Source of the DNA: DATEGZ01 sp035279905
Lineage (GTDB): Bacteria > Acidobacteriota > Vicinamibacteria > Vicinamibacterales > SCN-69-37
Direction of reading: 5' to 3'
DNA: 64,000 nucleotides
NCBI GenBank assembly: GCA_035279905.1
Contig: DATEGZ010000315.1
Location: 1 to 64,000 of the forward strand
Every line of letters begins with the position of its first letter. The stretch's first letter is position 1. Made by a program: the position numbers and the translations under genes. The notes under the pieces were generated by a model. The model worked only from the letters and a program-made list of their open reading frames with translations. It ran no database searches and was not told where the DNA came from. This document shows positions 34,010-43,640 of the stretch, piece after piece.

Positions 34010-36496
34010 ATGAACCGCCGAGCGACGCTTCGTCTGACGTTCGCCGCGTTGTCCGCTGCCCTGTTGCTGGTGACCTACTACCCCGTCGGCGCGCAGGCGC
34101 CGGCAGGCAGCGACCACACCGCCCATCTGAAAGCGTGGGATGTGCACAAAGCGATGGCCGCCGCGTCGCCCTACAAGGCCATGAATTGGTCGTACATCGG
34201 CCCGACCAACATCGCCGGACGCGTGACCGACGTCGCTGTCTCCGATCACGGCACGTCGCGCCGGCTCTACGCAGGCAGCTGCTGCGGCGGTGTGTGGGCG
34301 TCCGACGACCTCGGCCAGACCTGGCAGCCGGTCTTCGACAAGGAAGCCTCGACCAGCACCGGCGCGCTCGCGGTGGCGCCGTCGAACCCCGACATCCTCT
34401 GGATCGGCACGGGCGAGTCGAACATCTTCCGCAGCTCCTACACCGGCGTCGGCGTCTACAAGTCAACCGACAACGCGAAGACCTTTCAGCACATGGGTCT
34501 CACCGACACCGGCACGATCGGCCGCATCGTCGTTCATCCCACCGATCCGAACATCGTCTACGTCGCGTCCGCCGGTCAGGAGTGGGTGGAAAACGAGATG
34601 CGCGGCGTGTTCAAGACGACGGATGGCGGCAAGACGTGGACGCACGCGCTCAAGATCAGCCAGAAGACCGGCGTCAACGACATCGCCATGGATCCGGGCG
34701 ATCCCAACACGCTCTACGCCGCGGCCTGGCAGCGTCAGCGCCGCAAGTGGAACGATCCGCGCGTCGAAGAGGGCTTCAACGAGAGCCTCATCTACAAGAC
34801 GACCGACGCCGGCAAGACCTGGACGAAGCTGACGAGCGGACTGCCGCCCTCGAACGCCTCGGGCCGCATCGGCATCGCGATCGCGCGTTCCAATCCCAAC
34901 GTGGTCTACGCGTTTTACGACAACTACGAGTGCGACACGCAGCCGCCGGCCCCGAATGCGCAGGGACGCGGATCGAATCCGGGCGGCAGCGCGGCGAAAT
35001 GCGCCATCAAGGGCAACGAGGTCTACCGATCGAACGACAAGGGCGCGACGTGGACGAAGGTCAGCGGACAGAACGACGATGACGCGCAGAAGGCGTTCAT
35101 GAAGGGTATGTCGAATACCTATGCCTGGGTGTTCGGCAACATTCGCGTCGATCCCACGAATGAAAACACCGTCTACACGCTCGCGCTTGGCGTCAGCGTC
35201 TCGCGCGATGGCGGGAAGACATTCGCGCGCTTCACTGGTCCGGCGACGCCACCAGCGCCGCCCGCCGCAGCTGCGGCCGGCGCTCCGCCTGCAGGCGGTG
35301 GACGCGGCGGCCCAGGCGGCGACAACCACGCGATGTGGATCGATCCGAAGAATCCGCTCTTCATGCTGAGCGGCAATGACAGCGGCTTCCGCGTGACCAC
35401 TGACGGCGGTGCCACGTGGCGCCGCGCGCCGCTGCCTACGGAGACGGCGTTCTCGATGGCGTACGACATGGACACGCCGTTCCGCGTGTACGGATCCTTC
35501 CAGGATCACGGCAGCTACCGCGGCGTCGTCGACATTCGCAACGGCCGCGACAATCTGCAGCCGATTGCGTTCGAGGGCGCGCCAGGCGGCGAGTACTGCG
35601 AGCACGCGATCGATCCGCGGAACCCGAACATCGTCTACTCCGGCAAGCTGGATCGAACCGATTTCAGCATTCCGGCCGTTCCGCGCGGAGGCGGCGCGGG
35701 CGGCGGCGGTGGGGCTGGACGTGCGGCGCAGCCGGCGCCAACCGGGCCACAACGCGATACCAACATCCGTCCGCCGAACGTGACGCCCGACGATCCGCTG
35801 CGCATGCAGGTGCTGGCGCCGATTCTCCTCTCGCCGCACGATGCCGACACTGTCTACTTCGGCGCGCAGTATCTCTTCCGGTCGAAGGATCGCGGCACCA
35901 CGTGGGAAAAGCTGACGGATGATTTGAGTTACAACGACAAGACGAAGCGCGGCGACATTCCCCATCAGCTGGTCATCACGATTTCTGAATCGCCGAAAAA
36001 GAAAGGGCTCGTCTACACCGGCACGGACGATGGACGGCTGTACGCGTCGATCGACGATGGCAAGGAGTGGCGAGAGCTGACGTTAGGCGGCAGTTCAGCG
36101 AAGAAGGAGTGGATTGGCACCGTCCTCGCGTCGAAGTACGACGAGGCCACGGTCTACGCCGCGCAGCAGGGCCGCTACGACGAGGACTTCGCCGTTCACC
36201 TCTACAAGTCCACCGACTACGGCAAGACGTGGAAGAGCATCGCGGGCAATCTGCCCGGCGGGCCGATCAACATGATCCGCGAGGATCCGGTGAGCCCGAA
36301 CGTGCTCTACACCGCCAACGATTTCGGCGTGTACGTCACGACGAACGGCGGCCAGAAGTGGGACGTGCTCGGCGGCAATCTGCCGTCGGTCAACGTCATG
36401 GACTTCATCGTCCACCCGCGCGATCGCATGCTCGTGATCGGCACGCACGGCCGCGGCGTCTGGACGATTGACGTGAGCAAGATCGGCGGACGGTAG
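34010..36496 (+). CDS. secreted BNR/sortilin-type beta-propeller protein
   Basis: The 828-residue protein has a signal peptide (LTFAALSAALLLVTYYPVGA, cleavage near AQA) and a large propeller of the VPS10/sortilin and glycosyl-hydrolase-like kind. Asp-box motifs recur: SDDLGQTWQPV, TTDGGKTWTHA, TTDAGKTWTKL, SNDKGATWTKV, STDYGKTWKSI. Low-complexity Pro/Ala/Gly segments (residues about 410-435 and 560-580) interrupt blades. Such proteins are abundant in Acidobacteriota and their substrates are unknown. GGAGG precedes the start. It is divergent from the small membrane protein. Confidence 0.85.
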   Translation: MNRRATLRLTFAALSAALLLVTYYPVGAQAPAGSDHTAHLKAWDVHKAMAAASPYKAMNWSYIGPTNIAGRVTDVAVSDHGTSRRLYAGSCCGGVWASDDLGQTWQPVFDKEASTSTGALAVAPSNPDILWIGTGESNIFRSSYTGVGVYKSTDNAKTFQHMGLTDTGTIGRIVVHPTDPNIVYVASAGQEWVENEMRGVFKTTDGGKTWTHALKISQKTGVNDIAMDPGDPNTLYAAAWQRQRRKWNDPRVEEGFNESLIYKTTDAGKTWTKLTSGLPPSNASGRIGIAIARSNPNVVYAFYDNYECDTQPPAPNAQGRGSNPGGSAAKCAIKGNEVYRSNDKGATWTKVSGQNDDDAQKAFMKGMSNTYAWVFGNIRVDPTNENTVYTLALGVSVSRDGGKTFARFTGPATPPAPPAAAAAGAPPAGGGRGGPGGDNHAMWIDPKNPLFMLSGNDSGFRVTTDGGATWRRAPLPTETAFSMAYDMDTPFRVYGSFQDHGSYRGVVDIRNGRDNLQPIAFEGAPGGEYCEHAIDPRNPNIVYSGKLDRTDFSIPAVPRGGGAGGGGGAGRAAQPAPTGPQRDTNIRPPNVTPDDPLRMQVLAPILLSPHDADTVYFGAQYLFRSKDRGTTWEKLTDDLSYNDKTKRGDIPHQLVITISESPKKKGLVYTGTDDGRLYASIDDGKEWRELTLGGSSAKKEWIGTVLASKYDEATVYAAQQGRYDEDFAVHLYKSTDYGKTWKSIAGNLPGGPINMIREDPVSPNVLYTANDFGVYVTTNGGQKWDVLGGNLPSVNVMDFIVHPRDRMLVIGTHGRGVWTIDVSKIGGR

Positions 36497-36512
36497 GCGG
36501 TGTGCCCCGCCC

Positions 36513-37217
36513 TCACCGCCCGACCAGGAGTCCCTGGCCCGCGAGACCGGTGAGACCGTCGAGCCGATCGAAATAACGGTCGCGCAAGCGCGGCTCCGAG
36601 CGCAGAGCCCACAGGACCTCTGCGTTCGTCCAGGCCGCGTCTCGCGCGACCCGCACCTTCCACATCGCGATCGCGTCGTCGGCTTGCCCTGCGGCGGCGT
36701 CGATGACCGCGAGGACGCCGGTGTCGAGATCCGCTTTAACTGTCCGCTCGACGCGCTCGAGCACGTCGTTGACCTGCTCGAAGTCCGTATGACGCGCGTC
36801 GGCCTCCGACGGCGTGCCGCCCAGCTCGAGATACGTCGTGACGATGCCGAGCGGCAGATCCCGGTTGATGTGTGCGTTCATTCCGGCCAGCGCGAACTGG
36901 AGCCGCTTGAGTGGGCGGCTCCGGGACGCGAACAAGGGACGCCATGCCGGCGGAGCGCTCGCGGGATTCATGTCGCCGGCAACCACGGCGTCGAAGTACA
37001 GGTTGGCGAACACGATATCGAGCCGATCGAGGAACGCCTGGTCACGAAACACCTGTCCGGCCAGCGCGGCGCGGACGCCGCGGGTCACATTCAAGTACAG
37101 GCGATTGAACCACTTCAACCCGTCGGTCTCTGGCAGCTGACGATCGATCGCGTCCAGGTTTTCGAGCACGGCGTCGATCGTCGTGACGGGAAGAGGGCCG
37201 AGCACCGTCTTCAGCAT
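36513..37217 (-). CDS. DUF5995 family protein
   Basis: The 234-residue soluble, helical protein has the marks of DUF5995: LDIVFANLYFDAVVAG, LQFALAGMNAHINRDLPLGI (the His/Asn-rich centre) and DFEQVNDVLERVE. No biochemical role is established; the conserved His could bind metal. The start was placed at 37217 because GAAAGG lies at good spacing; in-frame ATGs at 37235 and further upstream are possible. It converges with the propeller gene (16 bases apart) and is divergent from the DinB gene. Confidence 0.8.
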   Translation of the reverse strand: MLKTVLGPLPVTTIDAVLENLDAIDRQLPETDGLKWFNRLYLNVTRGVRAALAGQVFRDQAFLDRLDIVFANLYFDAVVAGDMNPASAPPAWRPLFASRSRPLKRLQFALAGMNAHINRDLPLGIVTTYLELGGTPSEADARHTDFEQVNDVLERVERTVKADLDTGVLAVIDAAAGQADDAIAMWKVRVARDAAWTNAEVLWALRSEPRLRDRYFDRLDGLTGLAGQGLLVGR

Positions 37218-37279
37218 CGAGGCCTTTCGCTCCATCGATCTTGCCGCATGACGCCGCGCCGGTGACATACGATCGGGAG

Positions 37280-37744
37280 ATGTCTCTCCCATCCGTCATC
37301 GCCGCGGGCTTCACGCAGGACTACGAACGCTGCCGGCGCCGCGTGCACCAGCTCGTGGCGTCGCTGTCCGAGGATCAGCTCTGGGCGAAGCCGCGTCCGT
37401 ACGGCAACAGCTTCGGCCACCTGATTCTGCACGTGACCGGCAACCTCAGCTACTACATCGGCGCTCGCGTCGCGGCCACGGGCTACCTGCGGACGCGCGA
37501 TCACGAGTTCACGGATCCGGCCAGGCGGCAGAAGGCCGACGTGCTGCGCGATTTCGACGCGGCGGTGGACATGACGCTCCGTACGATCGCGCAGCAGCGC
37601 GACGAGGATTGGGCCGCGCCCTATTCGGGCACGGGCGAGCCGGACGCGCGCACGCGCTTCGACATCTTCCTGAAGTGCGCGATGCACTTCTACCACCACG
37701 TCGGCCAGATGGTGTACCTGGAGCGGGAACTGGTGATCGGCTGA
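37280..37744 (+). CDS. DinB-family putative metal-dependent enzyme
   Basis: The 154-residue four-helix protein has the DinB/YfiT layout: FTQDYERCRRRVHQLVASL, GNSFGHLILHVTGNLSYYIG (first His) and CAMHFYHHVGQMVYLEREL (second and third His), a likely three-His metal site. Members act as thiol transferases or have unknown roles. The start at 37280 follows CGGGAG; an upstream ATG at 37241 would enter the DUF5995 gene start region. Its 3' end overlaps the TonB-like gene by 55 bases. Confidence 0.8.
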   Translation: MSLPSVIAAGFTQDYERCRRRVHQLVASLSEDQLWAKPRPYGNSFGHLILHVTGNLSYYIGARVAATGYLRTRDHEFTDPARRQKADVLRDFDAAVDMTLRTIAQQRDEDWAAPYSGTGEPDARTRFDIFLKCAMHFYHHVGQMVYLERELVIG

Positions 37745-38220
37745 CGGAATCCAAACACGACGTACGCGATCGACTGAATCGGACCCGCGTCCGCCTCGGC
37801 TGGACGGAACACCCATCCGCGCGCCGCGTTGACGGCCGCATCGTCGAATCCCGAGGTCTTCGACACCGCCTTCGCGTCCGTGACGTTCCCGCTCGGACCG
37901 ACCTGCACCTCGACCAGCACGGCGGCGTTATCAATTGACATCGGCGGGTACGGCGGCGTGACGATCTTCGTCGGGAACGGGATGTTGCGTCCTGGTGAGT
38001 CGAGATTCGTCGTCGACCCGCCTGGTGCGGGCCCGTAGATCGTCGGTGGGCGAAACACGCCGGCGACCATGACAGACGATTCCACCGGGCCCTGCTGCTG
38101 CGCCGGCTTGAACTGCCAGGCTTCGACAGCGCTCGTCATCAGCGCGGTGAATGGGGCCGTGGAACGGAGCGCGATGACACCGCGCACCGTGCCCGCGCGG
38201 CTGACGGACACCTCGAGCAC
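37690..38220 (-). CDS. TonB C-terminal-like protein; true start probably further upstream
   Basis: The listed GTG start gives 176 residues with a TonB-C domain (TPPYPPMSIDNAAVLVEVQV; VSKTSGFDDAAVNAARGWVF) and a second, diverged copy ahead of it (VLEVSVSRAGTVRGVIALRS; VEAWQFKPAQQQG). The frame stays open to 38376 and there encodes a signal-like segment (YLVAGAAIALAGLQAAATPA) that a real exported protein needs, yet it holds no ATG, GTG or TTG. An ATC at 38355-38353 or a one-base error near 38340-38360 (ATG at 38362 in the next frame) could supply the start. It probably works in the periplasm, but no ExbBD genes are near. Confidence 0.65.
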   Translation of the reverse strand: MLEVSVSRAGTVRGVIALRSTAPFTALMTSAVEAWQFKPAQQQGPVESSVMVAGVFRPPTIYGPAPGGSTTNLDSPGRNIPFPTKIVTPPYPPMSIDNAAVLVEVQVGPSGNVTDAKAVSKTSGFDDAAVNAARGWVFRPAEADAGPIQSIAYVVFGFRQPITSSRSRYTIWPTWW

Positions 38221-38433
38221 GACCTCGCCGCCGCCGGCGGCATGCGTCGGAATCGTCGGAAGCGGACCGCTGCGGTACTGCGCAGGCGTCGCCGCAGCTT
38301 GCAGTCCCGCGAGCGCAATCGCGGCGCCGGCGACCAGGTACGGCCTTCGTGTGATGGCGCACCGCCCGACGCGATTCTAGCAGCTTGGCGGTTGCAGGGA
38401 CCTCAGCCGGGCGCCGATAGACCGGTGGCCAGC

Positions 38434-39201
38434 ATGCGCCGCGTGCTCCTCCCGCTCGTCGTGCTCAACTTCCTCATCGTGGCCGCCAGCAGCTGCGGCC
38501 ACACGGATGAGGAGCTCGTGCTGCCGTGGTGCAAGTACCTCCGCGTGACGAGCCCGGGAGGCACGGGAATGTGGGCCGGATCGACGCACACGGAGGTGCA
38601 TGTCCGCCGGTCGCTCCTGTGGTCGACGGCCTTCGACGGCCACAGCGCGCCGGGACGGCCGATCGTCGTCACGCCGGACACCCTGCTCGTTCCGATCTCC
38701 GGCGGTTCCAGGTTCCTGCGACTGAACAGCGCCGAGACGCCGCTGGCGTGCGGCGACGCGGAGGCCGCCGCCACGGTGCCGCCGCGCGGTGGTGTCGTTG
38801 ACTGCGTCGATTTCCTGACCGGACCGGCGCGCGGGCTCGCGACCGCACTGCGCGTCCGCCGCATCAACGCCGCCGGCGCGCTCGTCCGGCAACAAGAGTT
38901 CAGAGCCGACGAACCCGGGCGCGTCTTCCTCTCGCCCTCACTCACCTTCTACGATGACGACGGCACGCCGTATCTCGTCACGTTTCGCGATCCCTGGGCG
39001 CGGACGCTGCCGGACGGCACGCTGACTGCCGGCACGGCGACGCCGGAACAACTGCAGAACATCCACTGCGAGCTGATCGTGGTCGGTCCGGCCGCCGCGC
39101 CGCCGCTGGCGGCGCCACAAGGCCACACCGTGTCCGACTGCTCGAGCGCGGAGGTGTGGGGCCGCGTGCTGCACCGGCCGCTGCGCAGTCCGTGGCGGTG
39201 A
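38434..39201 (+). CDS. putative lipoprotein, function unknown
   Basis: The 255-residue protein begins MRRVLLPLVVLNFLIVAASS followed by Cys, a good lipobox (AASSC) for lipid anchoring. The mature part has ELVLPWCKYLRVTSPGGTG, five further Cys and beta-rich segments (TLLVPISGGSRFLRLNSAET; SPSLTFYDDDGTPYLVTFRD). No family recognised. The start at 38434 was chosen for the signal; a GTG three codons upstream is also possible. It converges on the exporter operon, sharing a hairpin at 39202-39220. Confidence 0.7.
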   Translation: MRRVLLPLVVLNFLIVAASSCGHTDEELVLPWCKYLRVTSPGGTGMWAGSTHTEVHVRRSLLWSTAFDGHSAPGRPIVVTPDTLLVPISGGSRFLRLNSAETPLACGDAEAAATVPPRGGVVDCVDFLTGPARGLATALRVRRINAAGALVRQQEFRADEPGRVFLSPSLTFYDDDGTPYLVTFRDPWARTLPDGTLTAGTATPEQLQNIHCELIVVGPAAAPPLAAPQGHTVSDCSSAEVWGRVLHRPLRSPWR

Positions 39202-39220
39202 GGAGGCGTCTCACGCCTCC
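39202..39220. terminator. hairpin between convergent lipoprotein and permease genes
   Basis: GGAGGCGT, three bases, ACGCCTCC: a perfect 8-base stem starting one base after the lipoprotein stop and containing the permease stop in its loop and arm. No T-run on either side, so strength is uncertain. Confidence 0.55.
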
Positions 39221-40758
39221 GCGCCGTACGAGATCTCCATGCGCCGGACGGCACGGCCGGCGAACCACAGCACGAACGCCGTGAGCAGCAGCAGGCCGAA
39301 AATCGCCACGGGACGCGAGGCCGGCTCGGCCGGCGCGGCGAGGAGCCGAAACAGCACGGGCAAGTGCTCGTTCATCGGCGCGGGGACGGGACAGATCGAC
39401 TGCACGTAGTACAGCACGCTCAGCTTCTGGAGCGCCTGCGGGAGAATCCCGTTGATGCTTTCCCACGCCAGAATGATCGCCGCCGGAATGATCGGTCTGC
39501 GGAGGTACACGCCGATCGCGAGAAAGACGCTCCCGTAGCCCAGACACCCGAGCGCTGCCGCCGACGCATACCAGAACGCGTGCGCCATGCCACCGGCGTT
39601 CCAGTAGGCCTGGGCCTCCACGGCGTCCTGCGGCCAGACCATGGCCGCAAACGCCAGCAGCGTCCCGCCGCCAAAAATGATCGACGACGCGATGAGCCCG
39701 GCCGTGTATTTCCCGGCAAGCAGCACTTCGCGCCGCGCCGGCGCGAGAAACCAGTAATGCAGCGTGCGATTGGTCATCTCGCCGGTGAACAGGTACATGA
39801 ACATGCCGAGACACCCGAAAAAGACCACCAGCCGCAGGTAGAAGTACTGAAAGATCCCCGCGAAGATCGCCCGATCCTCGGTGAAGTTCAGCACCACGTT
39901 GATGCTGCTGGAATCCAGGATGCCATCGGCGAACTCGAGGCGCTCAACTCGTCGCCCGTCGAAGTACGTGAGGGACCGATATTCAGTGCGTCGATCGACG
40001 AACGCCGCGCCGGATGACGCGGCCACGGTGGAGAATGTTTTCGCATCGGGGCTGACCTGAATGGTGAAATCGCGGGTGTCGAGCGCCGCGTCTTCACCGC
40101 CTGCGCTGGCGTGCTTGATGACGAAGCGGTTGACCCGATGCGCGGCGCCCAGATCCACTTGCAAGAACGCATTCCACCCTTCGGCGCACCAGCGGTCGCT
40201 CTTGCCGCCCGAGACACTGCCATTCACGGCCTTTTCCGGCCCCTGATCGGGACTGCACGGCGGGCTTCCCGTCGCAGGACGCCCGAGCGCGAGATTCTTC
40301 GGTCCGTCGGCCCCATAAACCTCGAACTCGTAGATTCTGGCGACCGATTCGCCCTTGTAGCTGGGCCGGGTCACGTTCACGCGAACGAACCGGGCATCGA
40401 CACCCGGATCGATGACGTTCGTCGTCGTTCCCGACGTCCCGGCTCGGACGCGCTGCGTCCCGACCGATGTGCGCTCCGCGGCCGGCTTGCCGAGGCGCGC
40501 CTTCACGCTCTCGAGCGTTTGTCCCTTCTGGACCGTGTTCAGCAAGGCGGCATCTGTCAAACCGCCGCGGCCCAGCCGGGCGAGATCCGCCTTGACGTCC
40601 ACGCCGTGCGCGGCAAAGACCGCCGCGGGCAGCAGCGCGAGCGCGTAGACCCACAGCCCGCGCCTGGCGAAGAAGGCACGGCGCAGCTCGATCCGCGCGA
40701 TCGTCCACGCCTGCCTGACCTGAGCGAAGTCGAAGGTCCTGACCTGAGTGGATTTCAC
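39211..40758 (-). CDS. ABC-2 permease with extracellular discoidin-like insert
   Basis: The 515-residue protein has a first membrane helix near residues 33-50 (GLWVYALALLPAAVFAA), then about 230 external residues, then six helices (for example FYLRLVVFFGCLGMFMYLFT and AAIILAWESINGIL) with LAPARREVLLAGKYTAGL between them. The external part holds discoidin (F5/8 type C) elements: ARFVRVNVTRP and ARIYEFEVYG (about 122-149), then NLALGRPATGS, AFLQVDLGAAHRVNRFVIKH and TRDFTIQVSPDAKTFSTV. In ordinary discoidins the first pair comes last, so the insert looks permuted or is a fused double. GTG at 40758 has GGAGG at good spacing; a TTG at 40773 would add five residues. Last gene of the four-gene exporter operon. 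Confidence 0.85.
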   Translation of the reverse strand: MKSTQVRTFDFAQVRQAWTIARIELRRAFFARRGLWVYALALLPAAVFAAHGVDVKADLARLGRGGLTDAALLNTVQKGQTLESVKARLGKPAAERTSVGTQRVRAGTSGTTTNVIDPGVDARFVRVNVTRPSYKGESVARIYEFEVYGADGPKNLALGRPATGSPPCSPDQGPEKAVNGSVSGGKSDRWCAEGWNAFLQVDLGAAHRVNRFVIKHASAGGEDAALDTRDFTIQVSPDAKTFSTVAASSGAAFVDRRTEYRSLTYFDGRRVERLEFADGILDSSSINVVLNFTEDRAIFAGIFQYFYLRLVVFFGCLGMFMYLFTGEMTNRTLHYWFLAPARREVLLAGKYTAGLIASSIIFGGGTLLAFAAMVWPQDAVEAQAYWNAGGMAHAFWYASAAALGCLGYGSVFLAIGVYLRRPIIPAAIILAWESINGILPQALQKLSVLYYVQSICPVPAPMNEHLPVLFRLLAAPAEPASRPVAIFGLLLLTAFVLWFAGRAVRRMEISYGAEA

Positions 40759-40759
40759 G

Positions 40760-41688
<929 letters not shown>

Positions 41689-41692
<4 letters not shown>

Positions 41693-42549
41693 TTCACCAC
41701 CTCGACCGGCCGCAGCTTCCGCTCGATCACGAGCACGAGCAGCAGCGCCGTCGTCGCAAGCGCCGCGGCCGACACCGCGGCGCCCGGTCCCTCGATCACC
41801 GGCACCCCGAGCAGCACGCGCCAGACCTGGTTGACCGCCCAGGCAGGATCGATGATGTGTCCCCACCTGACGCGGAGCACCTGGTCGATCATCTCGGCGA
41901 CGCCGGCGAGGATGAAGAAGAAGGCGAGGCTCACCGCGGCGGCCACGATTCTCCACTTCACGTACGCGGAGCTGGCCATCGCGACCAGACTCAGGATGAG
42001 GATCCACACCATGAATCCGACGACCATGCCGAGGCCGAGCGTCCAGTGCCCGCCGAACCAGGCGCCGCCGGCCAGTCCTGCCTGCAATCCGAACAGGATC
42101 AGCCCCGGAACCCAGGTGACGACCGACAGCATGCCCACGAGGACCGTCAGTCGCGCGAGCGCGTAGCTCCAGCGTGTCAGCGGCCGGCTGAGATATAGCA
42201 GCAGCGCGTTGTTCGCCAGATCCGGGGCGATCAGCCCCGGACCCGCCAGCGCGGCGAGAACGACCGCGAAGCCCGCCTGGACGTACATGAAGACCGAGAA
42301 GAAGCGGCCGTCCACCTGGATGAACTCGCGAAATTCCTGATCGAGTCCCTGCAGCAACTCCGCATGGTTCGTCAGATAGATGAAGCCCGCGCACAAGAGC
42401 GGCCACACGAACGCCAGGATCGTCAACAGCAGGACGAGGCGCTGCTGGTAGAGCCGTCGCCAGGCGTAGCGAGGCAGCACCATGAATCGCGCCCACGCTC
42501 CCGTGAGCGGGCCCGCGTAACGCCGGTAGCCTCGCTTATAGACGGCCAT
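41689..42549 (-). CDS. ABC-2 type permease (first of operon)
   Basis: The 286-residue protein has a cytoplasmic start (MAVYKRGYRRYAGPLTG) seen in ABC-2 permeases, six membrane helices (LLLTILAFVWPLLCAGFIYL; GFAVVLAALAGPGLIAPDLA; ALARLTVLVGMLSVVTWVPG) and the loop NNALLLYLSRPLTRWSYALA. The start at 42549 fits the family N-terminus; a GTG at 42564 would add five residues. The gene overlaps the ATPase gene upstream by 14 bases and the next ATPase gene by 4. Confidence 0.88.
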
Positions 42550-43495
42550 TGACCGCACTTTCACCAGGCGTGTGCGTCAGATGGCCCATCGCCTTGAGGA
42601 AAATTTCTTCGAGCGTGTCCCGCCGGTGCGTCAGTTTCCTCACCAGCAGGTTCTGGCGCTGGACGAGATTCCAGATGGCGTCCACCTCGACTCCCTGCGG
42701 CAACACGATGCGCCAGCGGCCGAGACCTTCTGGCACGCCTTCGGCGCCGATCTCCGGCAGCGCCGCGCGCAAGTGGCCGTCGTCGCCGGTGACCTCGAGC
42801 TCGACGAACGACCGGTTCGACCGCCGCTCTTCCTCGAGGTTGCAGTGATGAACGATGCGGCCATCCTTCATGATCACGGCCTCGTCGCACACCTGCTCGA
42901 TGTCGCGCAGCAGATGCGAGCAGACGAGCACGTTCATGCCCTGCTCGTTTTTCATCTCGATGATGAGCTGCAGCATCCGCCGGCGCGCGTCTGGATCGAG
43001 GCCGTTGGTCGGTTCGTCCAGCACGACCAATTCCGGACCGTGAACGATCGCCTGCGCCAGCTTCGCCATCTGTTTCATGCCGAGCGAGTAGGTCCGGAGC
43101 TCGCGGTAGCGCGCCTCACCGAGTCCGACGTGGAAGAGAATCTGGTGCGCCTTTTCGAGTGCTGCCTCAGGCGGAAGGCCGGACACCTCGGCCATCATTC
43201 GCACGAAGGTCACGGCGGTCATGTCGCCGATGAACGCGTCGTTCTCCGGCATGTAGCCGATGCGCGACCTGGCCTCGCGCATGTGGTGACGGCTGTCGAA
43301 TCCGAGAATGCTGGCGCGTCCAGAGCTGGGACGCAGGAATCCGAGCAGGGTCAGGATCAGGGTGGACTTCCCGGCGCCGTTGGGACCCAACAGGCCGACC
43401 GCCCTGCCTTTCCCGGACGCGCCGAGGCGGCACGAGATCCCGTGCAGGATCTCGCGCCGCCCAAGCTTGACGGTCAGATTCTCGAGTTCAATCAT
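42536..43495 (-). CDS. ABC exporter ATP-binding protein (first of operon)
   Basis: The 319-residue ATPase has Walker A GPNGAGKSTL, the exporter-type signature YSLGMKQMAKLAQAI, Walker B LVVLDEPTNGLDP and switch His in VCSHLLRDIE. A C-terminal extension contains VELEVTGDDGHLRAALPEIG and the RRDTLEEIFLKAM ending common to this class. It heads the operon ATPase-permease-ATPase-discoidin permease. The upstream gap (43496-43640) is filled with REP-like hairpins. Confidence 0.93.
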   Translation of the reverse strand: MIELENLTVKLGRREILHGISCRLGASGKGRAVGLLGPNGAGKSTLILTLLGFLRPSSGRASILGFDSRHHMREARSRIGYMPENDAFIGDMTAVTFVRMMAEVSGLPPEAALEKAHQILFHVGLGEARYRELRTYSLGMKQMAKLAQAIVHGPELVVLDEPTNGLDPDARRRMLQLIIEMKNEQGMNVLVCSHLLRDIEQVCDEAVIMKDGRIVHHCNLEEERRSNRSFVELEVTGDDGHLRAALPEIGAEGVPEGLGRWRIVLPQGVEVDAIWNLVQRQNLLVRKLTHRRDTLEEIFLKAMGHLTHTPGESAVNGRL

Positions 43496-43500
43496 TCTCT

Positions 43501-43623
43501 TTCGAGGGGCTTCGCCCCTCGAACTCCCCTACACGCTCGCTCGCGGGGGCCCCTTCGCCCCGCTCCCCTCGCGTGACTCACTCGCGCTGCTCGTTCGCGC
43601 TGCGTCGAGGGGCTTTGCCCCTC
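43501..43623. repeat. REP-like GAGGGGC hairpins
   Basis: TTCGAGGGGC-TTC-GCCCCTCGAA (43501-43523) is a perfect 10-base stem. GAGGGGC-TTT-GCCCCTC (43607-43623) is a shorter second copy in the same orientation. Between them lies another GC-rich segment with GGGGGCCCC. They fill the gap between the exporter operon and the anti-sigma gene. Confidence 0.75.
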
Positions 43624-43640
43624 AACGCTTTCGCGCTTCA

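Noticed and set aside
36496..36520. GGCGGTG/CACCGCC hairpin between the propeller and DUF5995 genes
   Set aside because: Short arms, long loop and no T-run; too weak to list as a terminator.
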